Positions 41,903-51,430 of a stretch of DNA of 64,000 nucleotides are shown piece after piece. The stretch's first letter is position 1. The number at the start of each line of letters is the position of its first letter. Source of the stretch: Ardenticatenaceae bacterium (lineage in GTDB: Bacteria > Chloroflexota > Anaerolineae > Promineifilales > Promineifilaceae); assembly GCA_020634455.1 (NCBI GenBank), contig JACKBQ010000002.1, positions 1,426,001-1,490,000 of the forward strand. The letters are read 5' to 3'. The position numbers and the translations under genes are program-made. The notes beneath the pieces were generated by a model that saw only the letters and a program-made list of their open reading frames with translations, made no database searches and was not told the origin of the DNA.

Positions 41903-43192
41903 TTAATTCATTGGGGTGATGGTGATTTGTAGCTGGTTGAATGGATTGTTAAACGTGGCATCCTCAACCGCATGAATCAGACCATTTTCATCAGCGCCAG
42001 TATTGGGGACAGCCTGACGTGGGGCTTGATTGGAGCCAAAGCCAGGTTCTTCGTTCACCTCAGTGCCTGCGTCATACAGCGTGGCATAGCCGGTGATGTC
42101 GCCGTACAGTGCATTGCCGTGCGCATCGAACAGCGGCAGGTTGCTCACGCTAAAGAACCAATCGTTGGACTGCACAAACATGGTTGCCAGCGAGAGATGA
42201 TCGCCAGGAACGGCCGTAATCTCAAACTGGTAGCTGCCATCCGGGGCAAAAATGGGGGCTGGTTCCGTGCCGCCAACTGGGATGGCCGCCGCGCCTTTGT
42301 TCGCTTCTGTCAAAGAATCTACCAAAGCCACTGGACTGCCGTCTTCAGCCAACATTTCCAAACCTGCGGAAGCGGCCGTTCCCACCGTAAACAGCGCATT
42401 GGCTTCTTGGTGAACCGTCCAGGCCACGGGAGCCAGCGGCGTGTTGATGCCCGTCTGTGCTGCCAACCAGGCCCCTAATTTGGCAACATTGCCATCCTCG
42501 GCTAGCTCTTCCAGCCCATTTTGCAGCGGCGCACGCAAATAACGGAACAGCGGAGACGGCTCGCTGTGCACCACACCCACACCGGGAGCCAGCGGGCTGG
42601 GCACTGCGCTGCTGCCAGAAATGTTGTTGATGGTCACGTGAAACTGCCCATCGCCGTTGTAAGCCAGCTCAACCTGTACCATCTCGCTCACTGCCGGAAC
42701 TTCATTGCTGTGGACCATGCGAACGCGCTTGACCGGGTCAGAAGCACCTGTGTCTGGACCAGCCTGGCGCGGGGCCTGGTCTGGGCCTTCGCCAACGGGC
42801 TGGTTAATTTCGCTGCCCGCATCCCAGAGGTAAACGGACTCGGTTACATCCCCCGTGCGCGGGTTGCCGTCGGCATCGTACAGCGGAATGCCCGCCAGCC
42901 CAGGGCCAAAGAACCAGTCGTTGGACTGCACAAACATGGTGGCAAAGGTCAGGTTATCGCCGGGATTGCCATAGAAGGTCCATTCATATGCATCACCGGG
43001 GAACGCGGGGCCGGGTTCTGCTGCGCCAACCGGGGTGTTGAACACACCAGAATCAATGAAGCGGAAAGCGGCCGTATTTTTTACAGTCACCACAAATTGC
43101 TGGGCACCATCATCGGCGCTGGCCACGCCTAGCCCAATAAACAAGGCCAACGCGCCAAAAAGTACGGACAACAACAAGCTTTTTTTGAACAT
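41903..43192 (-). CDS. Secreted spondin-domain protein with internal duplication
   Basis: A signal peptide (LLLSVLFGALALFIGLGVASA) exports this 429-residue protein. The segment from about residue 165 to 400 is a spondin_N domain (FHVTINNIS..., SPLFRYLRAPLQNGLEEL, PDGSYQFEITAVPGDHLSLA). A partial copy of its second half precedes it. LATMFVQSNDWFF in the full copy matches FATMFVQSNDWFF in the partial one, and each copy ends with a QAPRQA...TGA segment. Bacterial spondin-domain proteins are extracellular and of unknown role, perhaps adhesive or metal-binding. AAGGAG precedes the ATG. Confidence 0.85.
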   Translation of the reverse strand: MFKKSLLLSVLFGALALFIGLGVASADDGAQQFVVTVKNTAAFRFIDSGVFNTPVGAAEPGPAFPGDAYEWTFYGNPGDNLTFATMFVQSNDWFFGPGLAGIPLYDADGNPRTGDVTESVYLWDAGSEINQPVGEGPDQAPRQAGPDTGASDPVKRVRMVHSNEVPAVSEMVQVELAYNGDGQFHVTINNISGSSAVPSPLAPGVGVVHSEPSPLFRYLRAPLQNGLEELAEDGNVAKLGAWLAAQTGINTPLAPVAWTVHQEANALFTVGTAASAGLEMLAEDGSPVALVDSLTEANKGAAAIPVGGTEPAPIFAPDGSYQFEITAVPGDHLSLATMFVQSNDWFFSVSNLPLFDAHGNALYGDITGYATLYDAGTEVNEEPGFGSNQAPRQAVPNTGADENGLIHAVEDATFNNPFNQLQITITPMN

Positions 43193-43461
43193 TTTTTACT
43201 CCTTTTGGGTGAATTTTTGTCAACTGCCAGGAGTGTAAAATGAAACAATTACGTGGTTCTTAAATTTGCTAACGGTGGGGTTACGGCCGTATTACCCTCA
43301 CCTTACCCCAAAATTACAAATTGCTTACGAACGGCCGTTTGGTAAGGCAGCTTACTGTGACGAATCTCAGGCAGTGGGTTCAAAATAGTTGACAGTTCGC
43401 CAGATGACCCTATGATCTGGCAACTTTTTTCAAATATCAAGCGAGTTGAGGAAGTAAATTT
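43193..43461. other. Intergenic region between divergent genes
   Basis: This 269-bp AT-rich stretch holds the plus-strand promoter at 43389-43416 and two ACGGCCGT copies (near 43283 and 43333). The spondin promoter must also be here but could not be placed. No gene is seen. Confidence 0.5.
43389..43416 (+). promoter_or_regulatory. Promoter of the clostripain-like gene, overlapping a hairpin
   Basis: TTGACA (43389-43394), 16 bp, then TATGAT (43411-43416). GCCAGAT (43399-43405) and ATCTGGC (43414-43420) form a palindrome across the spacer and -10 box and are followed by AACTTTTTT. The palindrome is a candidate operator. The gene starts at 43462 with GAGGAAG upstream. Confidence 0.65.
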
Positions 43462-46020
43462 ATGAGCGTATGGGAATTTTTAACAACCAATAAACCTGTG
43501 CTGGAAACGGCCGTTGCCACCCCAACAGGCACCCCCAATTTCAGCCAGCCCCAGTTCACCAAAAAAGAAGACAAGCCCCGCGTCCGCGTAGATCGTCGCC
43601 GCAAAACCAATCCAGATGGCCCCCGTGACCGGGCAGAAGCACCAAAAAGACGGCCGTCTGCCCCCAGACCCAGCGCAGGTAGTGGCGGCAGCAGTGGTGG
43701 CGGCGGCTTCAAACCGCGTCCATCCGGCGGCGGACTTCCCTTGCCCACCGGCGGCGGTGGCAAAATGGGTTGTGTAGGGATGGGCATCGTGGGCATTATC
43801 CTCCTCTTCGTCATTTTCAGTGGCGGCCTTGGCTCGCTCACCGGTGGCGATGATGGCAGCAGCGAAAGCAGCCAACCCACCTTCACCGAAAGTGGCATCG
43901 ACAGCAGCCAGCCAGCCATCAACAACAATCCGCTGCCCACACTTTCTGCCTCCGGCGCATCGGACCAAACCTGGACCATCATGCTCTACCAGGACGCCGA
44001 CGACAAAATTCTGGAAGAAGACATCTTCCTGGACCTGAATGAAGCCGAGCGTGTCGGCTCCAGCGCCAACGTCAACATCGTGGCCCAGCTAGACCGCTTC
44101 ACCGGCGGCTTTGCTGGCGACGGCAACTGGACCGGTACCCGCCGCTACTACATCACCCGCGACAACGACCTGCAAACCATCAACTCCGAACTGGTGCAAG
44201 ATTTGGGCGAGGTAGACATGGCCAACGGCCAAACGTTGATAGATTTTGTCGTTTGGGCCGCCGAAAATTATCCGGCCGACAAATACGTCCTCATCATGTC
44301 CGACCACGGCGCGGGCTGGCCTGGTGGCTGGTCTGACCCCGACCCCAGTGTCCCCACCGACCGCAGCCTGCCCATAACGGCCGCTCTCGGCAACGACCTG
44401 TACCTGATGGAAATTGACCAGGCGCTGGCTGAAATTCGCGCCCAAACCGGCATTGAGCAGTTTGAACTCATCGGCATGGATGCCTGCCTGATGGGTGGCG
44501 CAGAGATTTTTGCCGCCCTGGCCCCGCACGCCCGCTACGCCGTCGCCTCGCAAGAGGTGGAACCGGCGCTGGGCTGGGCCTATGCCGGCTTTTTGGACGA
44601 ACTCACCGCCAATCCCGGCATCAATGGCGCGGATTTAGGCCGCCTCATCGTTGACAGCTACATTCAGGAAGACCAGCGCATTTTGGACCCCGAAGCGCGG
44701 CAAAGCCTGCTGGGCGGTGGCAATCCGCTGGGCGGTTTGTTTGGGCTGTTTGGCGGCCCCAGCAACGTCTCCACGCAGCAGTTGGTGCAGCAAATGGAGC
44801 AAAACGTCACTCTCACCGCTGCCGATTTGTCGCAAATTCCGGCGCTGGTCGAGAGCATCAACAGCCTAAGCCTGGCGCTAGCCAACGACAACCAGCAGGC
44901 CATTGCCCAAAACCGCAGCCGCGCCCAATCGTTTACTAGCGTGTTTGGCAGCAACGTGCCACCGTCTTACATTGATTTAGGCCACTTTGCCCAGCTTTTG
45001 GCGCAAAACAGCCGCAACGGGGAGGTAGATCAGGCGGTTAACGAGGTTCTGGCAGCCATCCAGCAAGTGGTCATCGCCGAGAAGCACGGCCCCAACAAGC
45101 CCGGCTCCATGGGCGTTTCTATCTACTTCCCGAATTCGCAACTGTACGGGAATCCAATTACGGGACCAGAATCGTATACGGCCGTTGCCAACACCTTCAC
45201 CAACGCCAGCCTGTGGGATGACTTTTTAGCCTTCCATTACACTGGAGAGCCGTTCAGCGCAGCTGATGCCGGAGCGGCCATCCCTACCGCTCCGTTGCGC
45301 GCCCCCGGCACGGGCAACATCAGTATCGCCCCTATCACCGCCTCCGCCGACGAAGCTGCCCCCGGCCAACCTGTATTGCTCACCACCGAAATCTCCGGCG
45401 AAAACATCGGCTACGTCAAACTTATGGTTGGCTTTCTGGATACCGAAGCCAACTCGCTGCTGGTGATTGATTCCGACTACCTGGAAAGTGCCGAAACGCA
45501 AGAGGTGGGCGGGCTGTTCTACCCCGTCTGGCCCGATGAGCCATTTGTGTTGGAATTTGAGTGGGAACCGGTGGTTTTTGCCATCAGCGACGGCACCAAT
45601 CAGGTGGTAACGCTGTTCAAACCACAAACCTACGGCGCGTCATTTGAAGCGGCCACCTACGCTGTGGACGGCCTCTACACTTATAGCGATGGCGAACAGC
45701 GCGTCGCCCGGCTGTTGTTCCGCGACGGCGTGTTGCAGCAAGTGTACGGCTTCAACAATGAAGACGGCACCGGCGGCCCGCGTGAAATCATTCCGCAAGC
45801 TGGCGACCAGTTCACCGTGATTGAGCAATGGCTCGATCTGGACAGCAGCGGCAACGTAGCTGGCTCCGCCACGCAGGAAGCGGGTACGCTCACCTTTAGC
45901 GACTCCACCCTCATCTGGGTAGACCTGGATGCGGCAGTTGGCGAATACGTCGTTGGCTTCATCGTAGAAGATTTTGATGGCAACCAGTTCCCGGCCTACA
46001 CCAACATCACCGTCCGCTAA
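43462..46020 (+). CDS. Membrane-anchored clostripain-family (C11) cysteine peptidase
   Basis: An 852-residue protein. Residues 1-100 are basic and Pro/Gly-rich, presumably cytosolic; residues about 103-121 form a single membrane helix (VGMGIVGIILLFVIFSGG). The external peptidase domain begins at TWTIMLYQDADDKILE near 171. The clan CD dyad is H282 in IMSDHGAGW and C342 in GMDACLMGG. After about residue 640 there is an immunoglobulin-like segment and a beta-rich tail. The peptidase normally cleaves after Arg. No inhibitor or activator gene is adjacent. Confidence 0.88.
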   Translation: MSVWEFLTTNKPVLETAVATPTGTPNFSQPQFTKKEDKPRVRVDRRRKTNPDGPRDRAEAPKRRPSAPRPSAGSGGSSGGGGFKPRPSGGGLPLPTGGGGKMGCVGMGIVGIILLFVIFSGGLGSLTGGDDGSSESSQPTFTESGIDSSQPAINNNPLPTLSASGASDQTWTIMLYQDADDKILEEDIFLDLNEAERVGSSANVNIVAQLDRFTGGFAGDGNWTGTRRYYITRDNDLQTINSELVQDLGEVDMANGQTLIDFVVWAAENYPADKYVLIMSDHGAGWPGGWSDPDPSVPTDRSLPITAALGNDLYLMEIDQALAEIRAQTGIEQFELIGMDACLMGGAEIFAALAPHARYAVASQEVEPALGWAYAGFLDELTANPGINGADLGRLIVDSYIQEDQRILDPEARQSLLGGGNPLGGLFGLFGGPSNVSTQQLVQQMEQNVTLTAADLSQIPALVESINSLSLALANDNQQAIAQNRSRAQSFTSVFGSNVPPSYIDLGHFAQLLAQNSRNGEVDQAVNEVLAAIQQVVIAEKHGPNKPGSMGVSIYFPNSQLYGNPITGPESYTAVANTFTNASLWDDFLAFHYTGEPFSAADAGAAIPTAPLRAPGTGNISIAPITASADEAAPGQPVLLTTEISGENIGYVKLMVGFLDTEANSLLVIDSDYLESAETQEVGGLFYPVWPDEPFVLEFEWEPVVFAISDGTNQVVTLFKPQTYGASFEAATYAVDGLYTYSDGEQRVARLLFRDGVLQQVYGFNNEDGTGGPREIIPQAGDQFTVIEQWLDLDSSGNVAGSATQEAGTLTFSDSTLIWVDLDAAVGEYVVGFIVEDFDGNQFPAYTNITVR

Positions 46021-46034
46021 TTTGCTTTGTAGAA

Positions 46035-46068
46035 AGAAGTTCAACTTCTCCGAAGAAGTTGAACTTCT
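46035..46068. repeat. Inverted repeat, AGAAGTTCAACTTCT family
   Basis: AGAAGTTCAACTTCT (46035-46049) and AGAAGTTGAACTTCT (46054-46068) are exact reverse complements with a 4-base loop, just after the peptidase stop. The same word occurs at 47388-47424. Confidence 0.85.
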
Positions 46069-46210
46069 CATCTACGCAATGCCCCAATCTCCCAAAAACC
46101 TTCCTGATGACAATGAACAGGGGCAATAGTGACGTTTGTTACTACGGCCGTTTCGCCCCAAATTCTATACTCCCACCGATGTGCCTTATTAAAGCGCATC
46201 GCACCTAACC

Positions 46211-46271
46211 AACCCTCCCGCAGCGCTTCAGGATGGCGACTATTTTCGAAGCCTGCGGGATGGTTGTTTTT
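46211..46271 (+). terminator. Strong intrinsic terminator directly before the alanine dehydrogenase gene
   Basis: AACCCTCCCGCAGCGCTTC (46211-46229) pairs with GAAGCCTGCGGGATGGTT (46248-46265) in about 18 pairs with one bulge and one mismatch, followed by G and five T (46267-46271). The ribosome-binding site and ATG (46286) follow at once, leaving no room for a promoter between, so this hairpin must lie in the transcribed leader and may be an attenuator. Confidence 0.75.
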
Positions 46272-46285
46272 AAGAGGAGTACAGA

Positions 46286-47380
46286 ATGGATTTTGGCGTT
46301 CCACGAGAAGTTCGTGACCTGGAATCCCGCGTGGGGCTATCCCCCGCCGGGGTCTCCACCCTGGCCAGCGCGGGCCATGCAGTTTACGTAGAAACCGGAG
46401 CCGGGCTAGGTGCAGGTTTTTCTGATGAAAATTACCGGGAGGCTGGTGGGCACATCGTTTACTCTGCCCAGGAAGCATACGGCCGTGCCGACGTGGTAGC
46501 CAAGGTTACCCGTCCTACGGCTGCGGAACACAATCTATTCCGCCCTGGCCAGACAATTTTTTCCTTCCTCCACCTGCCAGTTTCTTCCCCCGATTTGCTG
46601 GAAGCGCTAATTGAACGTGAAATTACGGCCGTTTCCTACGAACTCATTCAGGAAGATGACGGCACGCGCCCCGTGCTGCTGCCTGCCAGCATCATCGCCG
46701 GGCAGATGGCCCCCATCATTGCCGGGCGTTTGCTCCGCAGCGATTACAACGGACGTGGCATCTTACTCAGCGGCTTGCCGGGCGTTCCGGCAGCGGTCAT
46801 TGTGATTGTGGGGGCGGGCACGCTGGGCAGCAACGCCGCACGTGCCTTTGCCGGTCTGGGCGCAGAGGTCACCGTGCTGGATGAAAATCCACGCAAACTC
46901 CAGCAACTGTACGACATGCTGTACGGCCGTGTGACCACCATGTTTGCCAATGAACTGAACCTCAAACGGGCCACGCGCTTTGCCGATGTCCTCATCGGCG
47001 CGGTTTCGCAATCGGGCCGCCGTGCCCCGCTGCTGGTTAGCCGCGAGATGGTGCGCCAGATGCGCCCTGGTTCGGTGATTATTGATTACGCCATTGATGA
47101 AGGCGGCTGTGTGGAGACAAGTCGCCCCACCAGCCTGCGCAATACCACCTACGTGGCCGAGGGCATCATCCACCATTGCGTGCCCAACATGACGGCGGCA
47201 TACGGCCGTAGCACCACCTATGCCATCACCAACGCCGCCCTGCCCTACCTGCTGGCCGTTGGCGAAGGGAATGTGGAAACAGCCAGCCAGCAATTACCTG
47301 CCTTGGGACGAGGAGTTACTTTGGTAAACGGCCGTTTGGTCCACCCCAAAGTCGCTCAAGCCCTCGGCAAATCAATTTAA
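46286..47380 (+). CDS. Alanine dehydrogenase-like protein
   Basis: An NAD-dependent amino-acid dehydrogenase of the alanine dehydrogenase/transhydrogenase group, 364 aa. FGVPREVRDLESRVGLSPAGV is the usual N-terminus, and the Rossmann loop is IVGAGTLGSNAARAFAGLGAEV. The C-terminal DEGGCVETSRPTSL and HHCVPNMTAAYGRSTTYA are also diagnostic. AGAGGAG precedes the ATG. It would interconvert alanine and pyruvate with ammonia, feeding or draining the 2-oxoacid oxidoreductase genes nearby. An intrinsic terminator in its leader suggests regulated expression. Confidence 0.9.
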   Translation: MDFGVPREVRDLESRVGLSPAGVSTLASAGHAVYVETGAGLGAGFSDENYREAGGHIVYSAQEAYGRADVVAKVTRPTAAEHNLFRPGQTIFSFLHLPVSSPDLLEALIEREITAVSYELIQEDDGTRPVLLPASIIAGQMAPIIAGRLLRSDYNGRGILLSGLPGVPAAVIVIVGAGTLGSNAARAFAGLGAEVTVLDENPRKLQQLYDMLYGRVTTMFANELNLKRATRFADVLIGAVSQSGRRAPLLVSREMVRQMRPGSVIIDYAIDEGGCVETSRPTSLRNTTYVAEGIIHHCVPNMTAAYGRSTTYAITNAALPYLLAVGEGNVETASQQLPALGRGVTLVNGRLVHPKVAQALGKSI

Positions 47381-47387
47381 CAAAAGT

Positions 47388-47424
47388 CCAGAAGTTCAAC
47401 TTTTGACAAAAGTTGAACTTCTCC
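47388..47424. repeat. Inverted repeat, AGAAGTTCAACTT family
   Basis: CCAGAAGTTCAACTTTT (47388-47404) faces AAAAGTTGAACTTCTCC (47408-47424) with a loop of three bases. It fills the gap between the alanine dehydrogenase and CoA-hydrolase genes and is related to 46035-46068. Confidence 0.85.
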
Positions 47425-47439
47425 AGCATGAGATGTAGC

Positions 47440-48735
47440 ATGAATTGGGAAAATATTTACCGTCGTAAAGTAACCGACGTTTCAACCGCACTAGACCATA
47501 TCAAATCCGGCAATCGCCTTTACGTAGGCGGCGGCGCAGGAGTACCTGTCCACCTGACACAAGGGCTCACCGCCAAAGCGCAAGACCTGCGCGATGTTGA
47601 GCTGACCCACATCCTCACCTTTGCCGAAGCCCCCTATGTCGCCCCCGAATACAGCGACAGCTTCCGCGTCAATGCCCTGTTCATCGGGGCCAACGTGCGC
47701 AAAGCCGTTGCCGACGGGCGCGCCGATTTCACCCCGGTGTTCCTTTCAGAGATTCCCCGGCTGTTTCGCAGCGGCATTTTACCCATTGACGTGGCTCTAG
47801 TGGCCGTCTCGCCGCCGGATGAGCACGGTTTTTGCAGCTTTGGCGTGGAGGTTGGCACCACCAAACCAGCCGCCGAATCCGCCAAAATCATCATCGCTGA
47901 AGTGAACCAGCAAATGCCCCGCACGCATGGCGATAGTTTCATTCACGTCAGCCGCTTGCACCACATCATCGAGGCCAATTACCCGCTGCCAGAATCCCCG
48001 CAGGGCGGCAGCTCGGATGAACATCTGAAGATTGGTGAATTCATTGCGGAAATGATTCCCGACGGGGCTACTTTGCAAATGGGCATCGGCAGCATTCCCG
48101 ACGCGGTGCTGCGCTGCCTGGGCAACCACAAAGATTTGGGCATCCACACCGAGCTATTTTCTGATGGCGTGATTGAGATGGTGGAAAATGGCGTCATCAC
48201 CTGCGCTCGAAAAACGTTCCATCCTGGCAAAATTGTGGCAGGCTTCCTCTTTGGCACGCAGCAGCTGTACGATTTTATTGACAACAACCCACTCATCGAG
48301 ATGCACCCAACCGATTACGTCAACGATCCGTTCAATATTGCCCAAAACGAAAAGATGGTAGCTATTAATGCTGCTCTGCAAATTGATCTTACCGGGCAGG
48401 TTTGTGCTGATTCAATTGGACCCCGCTTTTACAGCGGCGTTGGTGGGCAAATTGACTTCATTCGCGGGGCGGCGCGTTCCAAAGGCGGGCTGCCAATCAT
48501 CGCTTGCCTTTCTACAGCACGCGGCGGCACGGTGAGCCGCATTGTGCCTATGCTCAACGAAGGCGCGGGCGTGGTCACCACCCGCAACGATGTGCATTAC
48601 GTTGTGACAGAATACGGCGTGGCCCATTTGTTTGGCAAATCCATTCGGGAGCGGGCGCAAGCGCTTATTGGCATTTCTGCACCACAGTTCCGGGATGAGT
48701 TAACGGCCGTTGCGCGAACATTAGGCTACTTTTAA
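47440..48735 (+). CDS. Acetyl-CoA hydrolase / CoA-transferase family protein
   Basis: A 431-residue protein of the 4-hydroxybutyrate CoA-transferase/acetyl-CoA hydrolase family. YVGGGAGVPVHLTQGL is the N-terminal CoA site, DVALVAVSPPDEHGFCSFG is diagnostic, and TEYGVAHLFGKSIRERAQAL holds the catalytic glutamate. It probably moves CoA between acetate and another acid, or conserves energy from an acyl-CoA. Position next to alanine dehydrogenase and the 2-oxoacid oxidoreductase suggests amino-acid or organic-acid fermentation. The ATG at 47440 is preferred to upstream starts inside the repeat. Confidence 0.9.
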   Translation: MNWENIYRRKVTDVSTALDHIKSGNRLYVGGGAGVPVHLTQGLTAKAQDLRDVELTHILTFAEAPYVAPEYSDSFRVNALFIGANVRKAVADGRADFTPVFLSEIPRLFRSGILPIDVALVAVSPPDEHGFCSFGVEVGTTKPAAESAKIIIAEVNQQMPRTHGDSFIHVSRLHHIIEANYPLPESPQGGSSDEHLKIGEFIAEMIPDGATLQMGIGSIPDAVLRCLGNHKDLGIHTELFSDGVIEMVENGVITCARKTFHPGKIVAGFLFGTQQLYDFIDNNPLIEMHPTDYVNDPFNIAQNEKMVAINAALQIDLTGQVCADSIGPRFYSGVGGQIDFIRGAARSKGGLPIIACLSTARGGTVSRIVPMLNEGAGVVTTRNDVHYVVTEYGVAHLFGKSIRERAQALIGISAPQFRDELTAVARTLGYF

Positions 48736-48802
48736 ATCTACCGCAAACATCAGGTAAAAGTTACAACAGCAGGCACTGACAACCAAATTTTTGGCGCAGG
48801 CG

Positions 48803-51049
48803 CTATTTTTGTAATGCTTCGGCCAGGGCTGCGGCCAAAGAGTCGAAGCTGGGTGGTTTGGGTAACCAAAATGCTACCTCTTGTCCTGCTTCGCCAATAA
48901 ATGTTTTGTCTAGCGGGTGTCCTGTTAGCAATATCACTGGCAAGGATCGTTGTTGCGCCTGTATGGCATTGAACAGCTCCTTTCCACCCATCTCCGGCAT
49001 AATCACGTCGCTAAGCACCAGATCAATTTGTTCACCCATCTCCTCTAACAAAGCCAGCGCTATCCGACCATTTGCCGCTTCCACTGTACGATAATTCAAC
49101 GCCGTCAAAACGGCCGATAACCCCTCCCGCAGCGTTGCATTATCCTCTACCACCAAAACCAACTCCCCCTTTCCCTGAGGAATGCGCGAAACATCATCCC
49201 CGGACGGCTGCGCGGAAGCTGTTTCCAAAGCCGGTAGATAAATATGGAAGGTCGTCCCTGTTCCCAACTCCGTCTTCACATCAATATGCCCGCCATGTTG
49301 CCCCACAATGCCATAAACCTGGGCCAGACCTAAACCACTGCCTTCACCTGGCCCTTTCGTGGTAAAAAACGGTTCGAAAATATGAGGCAAAACTTCTGGC
49401 GCAATACCTGTCCCAGTATCAGTAAAGGTTAATTGCAGCCAGGTGCCTGGTTTCATTTTCGGCATAGGCGGCTTTTCATCAGGTTTAACCTCTATCGGAT
49501 GCAATTCAATTCGCAATTCGCCCCCAAGCGGCATTGCATCCCGCGCATTCACTGCCAGATTGGTAATGATCTGCTGCATTCGTGTCCGGTCAGCATTGAT
49601 GGTATGTGCATTCAGATCACAAATTCCTCGTATTTTGATGTACTCAGGCAGCGTGCGCTCCAGCAATTCAAGCTGATTTTGTAGCAATGCGGACAAATCG
49701 GTCGGCTGCATTTGCAGTATTGATTTGCGGCTAAAATCGAGAATCTGTTGTACCAAATGGCTGGCACGCCAGGCCTGCGTGTTGATTGTTGCCAAACGAT
49801 CCTGATCTCGCTGGGTGAGCCCTACGGCAGACATGGTTAGCTGGGAGTAAAGGGTGATGATTGCCATGATATTGTTGAAATCGTGGGCAATACCTGCCGC
49901 TAACTGCCCCACAGCGGCCAGGCGTTCCTGGTGCATCATTTGTTCCTGCGTATCTTTTAATTCCGCCAGGGTCTCTTCCAAGCGGTAATTACTCTGCCAC
50001 AACGCTTCTTCCGCCTGCTTGCGCCTGGTGATGTCGGTATGTGTACCGCTCATGCGCAATGGGTTTCCTTGCGTGTCACGCTCAACGACCCTGGCCTGAT
50101 CTAATATCCAGATGTATTCACCATTTTTACTGCGCATACGGTACTCGATGTGATGCGCGGGAGTACGGCCGTCTAGGTGATCTTGAATAGATTTCCAGGC
50201 AGCAGCCTTATCATCCGGATGGTGAAGATCGGTCCACTGTTTAACGTTTAGCTCAATTTCCGGCAAGGTGTAACCCAGCATTTCGGCCCATCTCTGGTTT
50301 CTTTGTACCTCGCCAGTTTTAATGTTCCAGTCCCAATACCCCATCTGGCTACCTTCCAAAACCAGCGCCAACCGCTCTTCGGACTCCTTCAAATTTTGTT
50401 CCACCAGTTTCTGCTCGATAATATCAACCCATTGACAAACGACATGCATCAGCTCGTTTTGGGTATCCAATATCGGAAACATAGCAGCGTCAATAACCAT
50501 GTTCCGACCACCGTCAAAATCTACGCCAAGTGCTAAAGCCGCCTGCCAGGGGATTGTAAAACGCGCCGGTCGGTGCTTCTCGAATACGGCTTTTACCATT
50601 GGCATAACGCCCCGTTGTTCCAAGTTGCTATCTTGGAAAACATTATATTTACCGAGGATTGCCTCGTCCGTGAGATTAATGGCTTCGCGCAGAGACCGGT
50701 TTGTACGGATGATCGTCCCCTCTTTATCGGAAATCCACATGGCAAACGGACTCATGTCTATTACTTTATCGAGGAATAGTTGGGCAGCAACGGCCGTTTC
50801 CTCAGCACGTTCGCGGTCAGAAATGACCACTTCCAAAGCTCTGGTGCGCTCCTGAACCAAATCCTCCAGGCGTTGATGGTAAACAGCCAATTTTTCATCA
50901 GAAAACTCATGCTCGGCTGGGTCGCCAATCACAGGGCACATCTGGCTAGTTTGGTTTGGTATTGCCGCTTCATGAATGGTCAGGGATTGTTGTTTTGTTA
51001 TCGAAGGAGAGGACACCTGTTTAGTCTCAGGTTTTATTTTTTGGCTCAT
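48803..51049 (-). CDS. Hybrid sensor histidine kinase (PAS-PAS-HisKA-HATPase-REC)
   Basis: A soluble hybrid kinase of about 748 residues. After a coiled segment (YHQRLEDLVQERTRALEVV) come two PAS domains (about residues 98-220 and 230-350; the second ends THTDITRRKQAEEAL). The HisKA acceptor is the His in LAAGIAHDFNNIMAI. The ATPase domain has NLAVNARDAM, DTGTGI and GSGLGLAQV. The C-terminal receiver has its phospho-acceptor Asp in LVLSDVIMPEMGG. No membrane helix is visible, so it senses an internal signal. I preferred the second ATG (51049); the first is 51070. No DNA-binding partner is adjacent. Confidence 0.93.
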   Translation of the reverse strand: MSQKIKPETKQVSSPSITKQQSLTIHEAAIPNQTSQMCPVIGDPAEHEFSDEKLAVYHQRLEDLVQERTRALEVVISDRERAEETAVAAQLFLDKVIDMSPFAMWISDKEGTIIRTNRSLREAINLTDEAILGKYNVFQDSNLEQRGVMPMVKAVFEKHRPARFTIPWQAALALGVDFDGGRNMVIDAAMFPILDTQNELMHVVCQWVDIIEQKLVEQNLKESEERLALVLEGSQMGYWDWNIKTGEVQRNQRWAEMLGYTLPEIELNVKQWTDLHHPDDKAAAWKSIQDHLDGRTPAHHIEYRMRSKNGEYIWILDQARVVERDTQGNPLRMSGTHTDITRRKQAEEALWQSNYRLEETLAELKDTQEQMMHQERLAAVGQLAAGIAHDFNNIMAIITLYSQLTMSAVGLTQRDQDRLATINTQAWRASHLVQQILDFSRKSILQMQPTDLSALLQNQLELLERTLPEYIKIRGICDLNAHTINADRTRMQQIITNLAVNARDAMPLGGELRIELHPIEVKPDEKPPMPKMKPGTWLQLTFTDTGTGIAPEVLPHIFEPFFTTKGPGEGSGLGLAQVYGIVGQHGGHIDVKTELGTGTTFHIYLPALETASAQPSGDDVSRIPQGKGELVLVVEDNATLREGLSAVLTALNYRTVEAANGRIALALLEEMGEQIDLVLSDVIMPEMGGKELFNAIQAQQRSLPVILLTGHPLDKTFIGEAGQEVAFWLPKPPSFDSLAAALAEALQK

Positions 51050-51070
51050 TATGCACCCGATGTGGCTCAT

Positions 51071-51430
51071 TGTAATTTTGGTAACTGCCGATGCTGGTCT
51101 GGTATCTATTGGTGCATTCCCATCTATGCAGGAATAGCAACTAGAGAAACATCGCCGTTACACTTTTGGGGAAACTCACAGGAACATGATGTCATGAACC
51201 GTGAACAAAAAGAGATGAAAAAGGAACGATTACGTCTTTATTATGGCTACCCTATAAATTTCCAAGGGGGCCACAATTAGTTTTAATTATACAACGATGA
51301 GGACCCAAAAAAACAATGAGATCGAGTTGAATAGCAGGAAAATTAGGCCACTTAGCCAACCTAAAATGGGGCATACGAGGATTGTTGTGCAACATTTTGT
51401 AAAACTATGGATCAATTTATTAGAAACAAA
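51071..51430. other. AT-rich gene-free region upstream of the hybrid kinase
   Basis: I see no gene in this stretch. On the minus strand a TATAAT lies at 51291-51286, about 235 bp before the kinase start, but no matching -35 box is clear. The right end is bounded by the terminator of the 2-oxoacid oxidoreductase operon. Confidence 0.4.

Noticed and set aside
46079..46129. 16-codon open frame as a leader peptide of alanine dehydrogenase
   Set aside because: It contains no alanine codons and ends more than 80 bases before the terminator hairpin.
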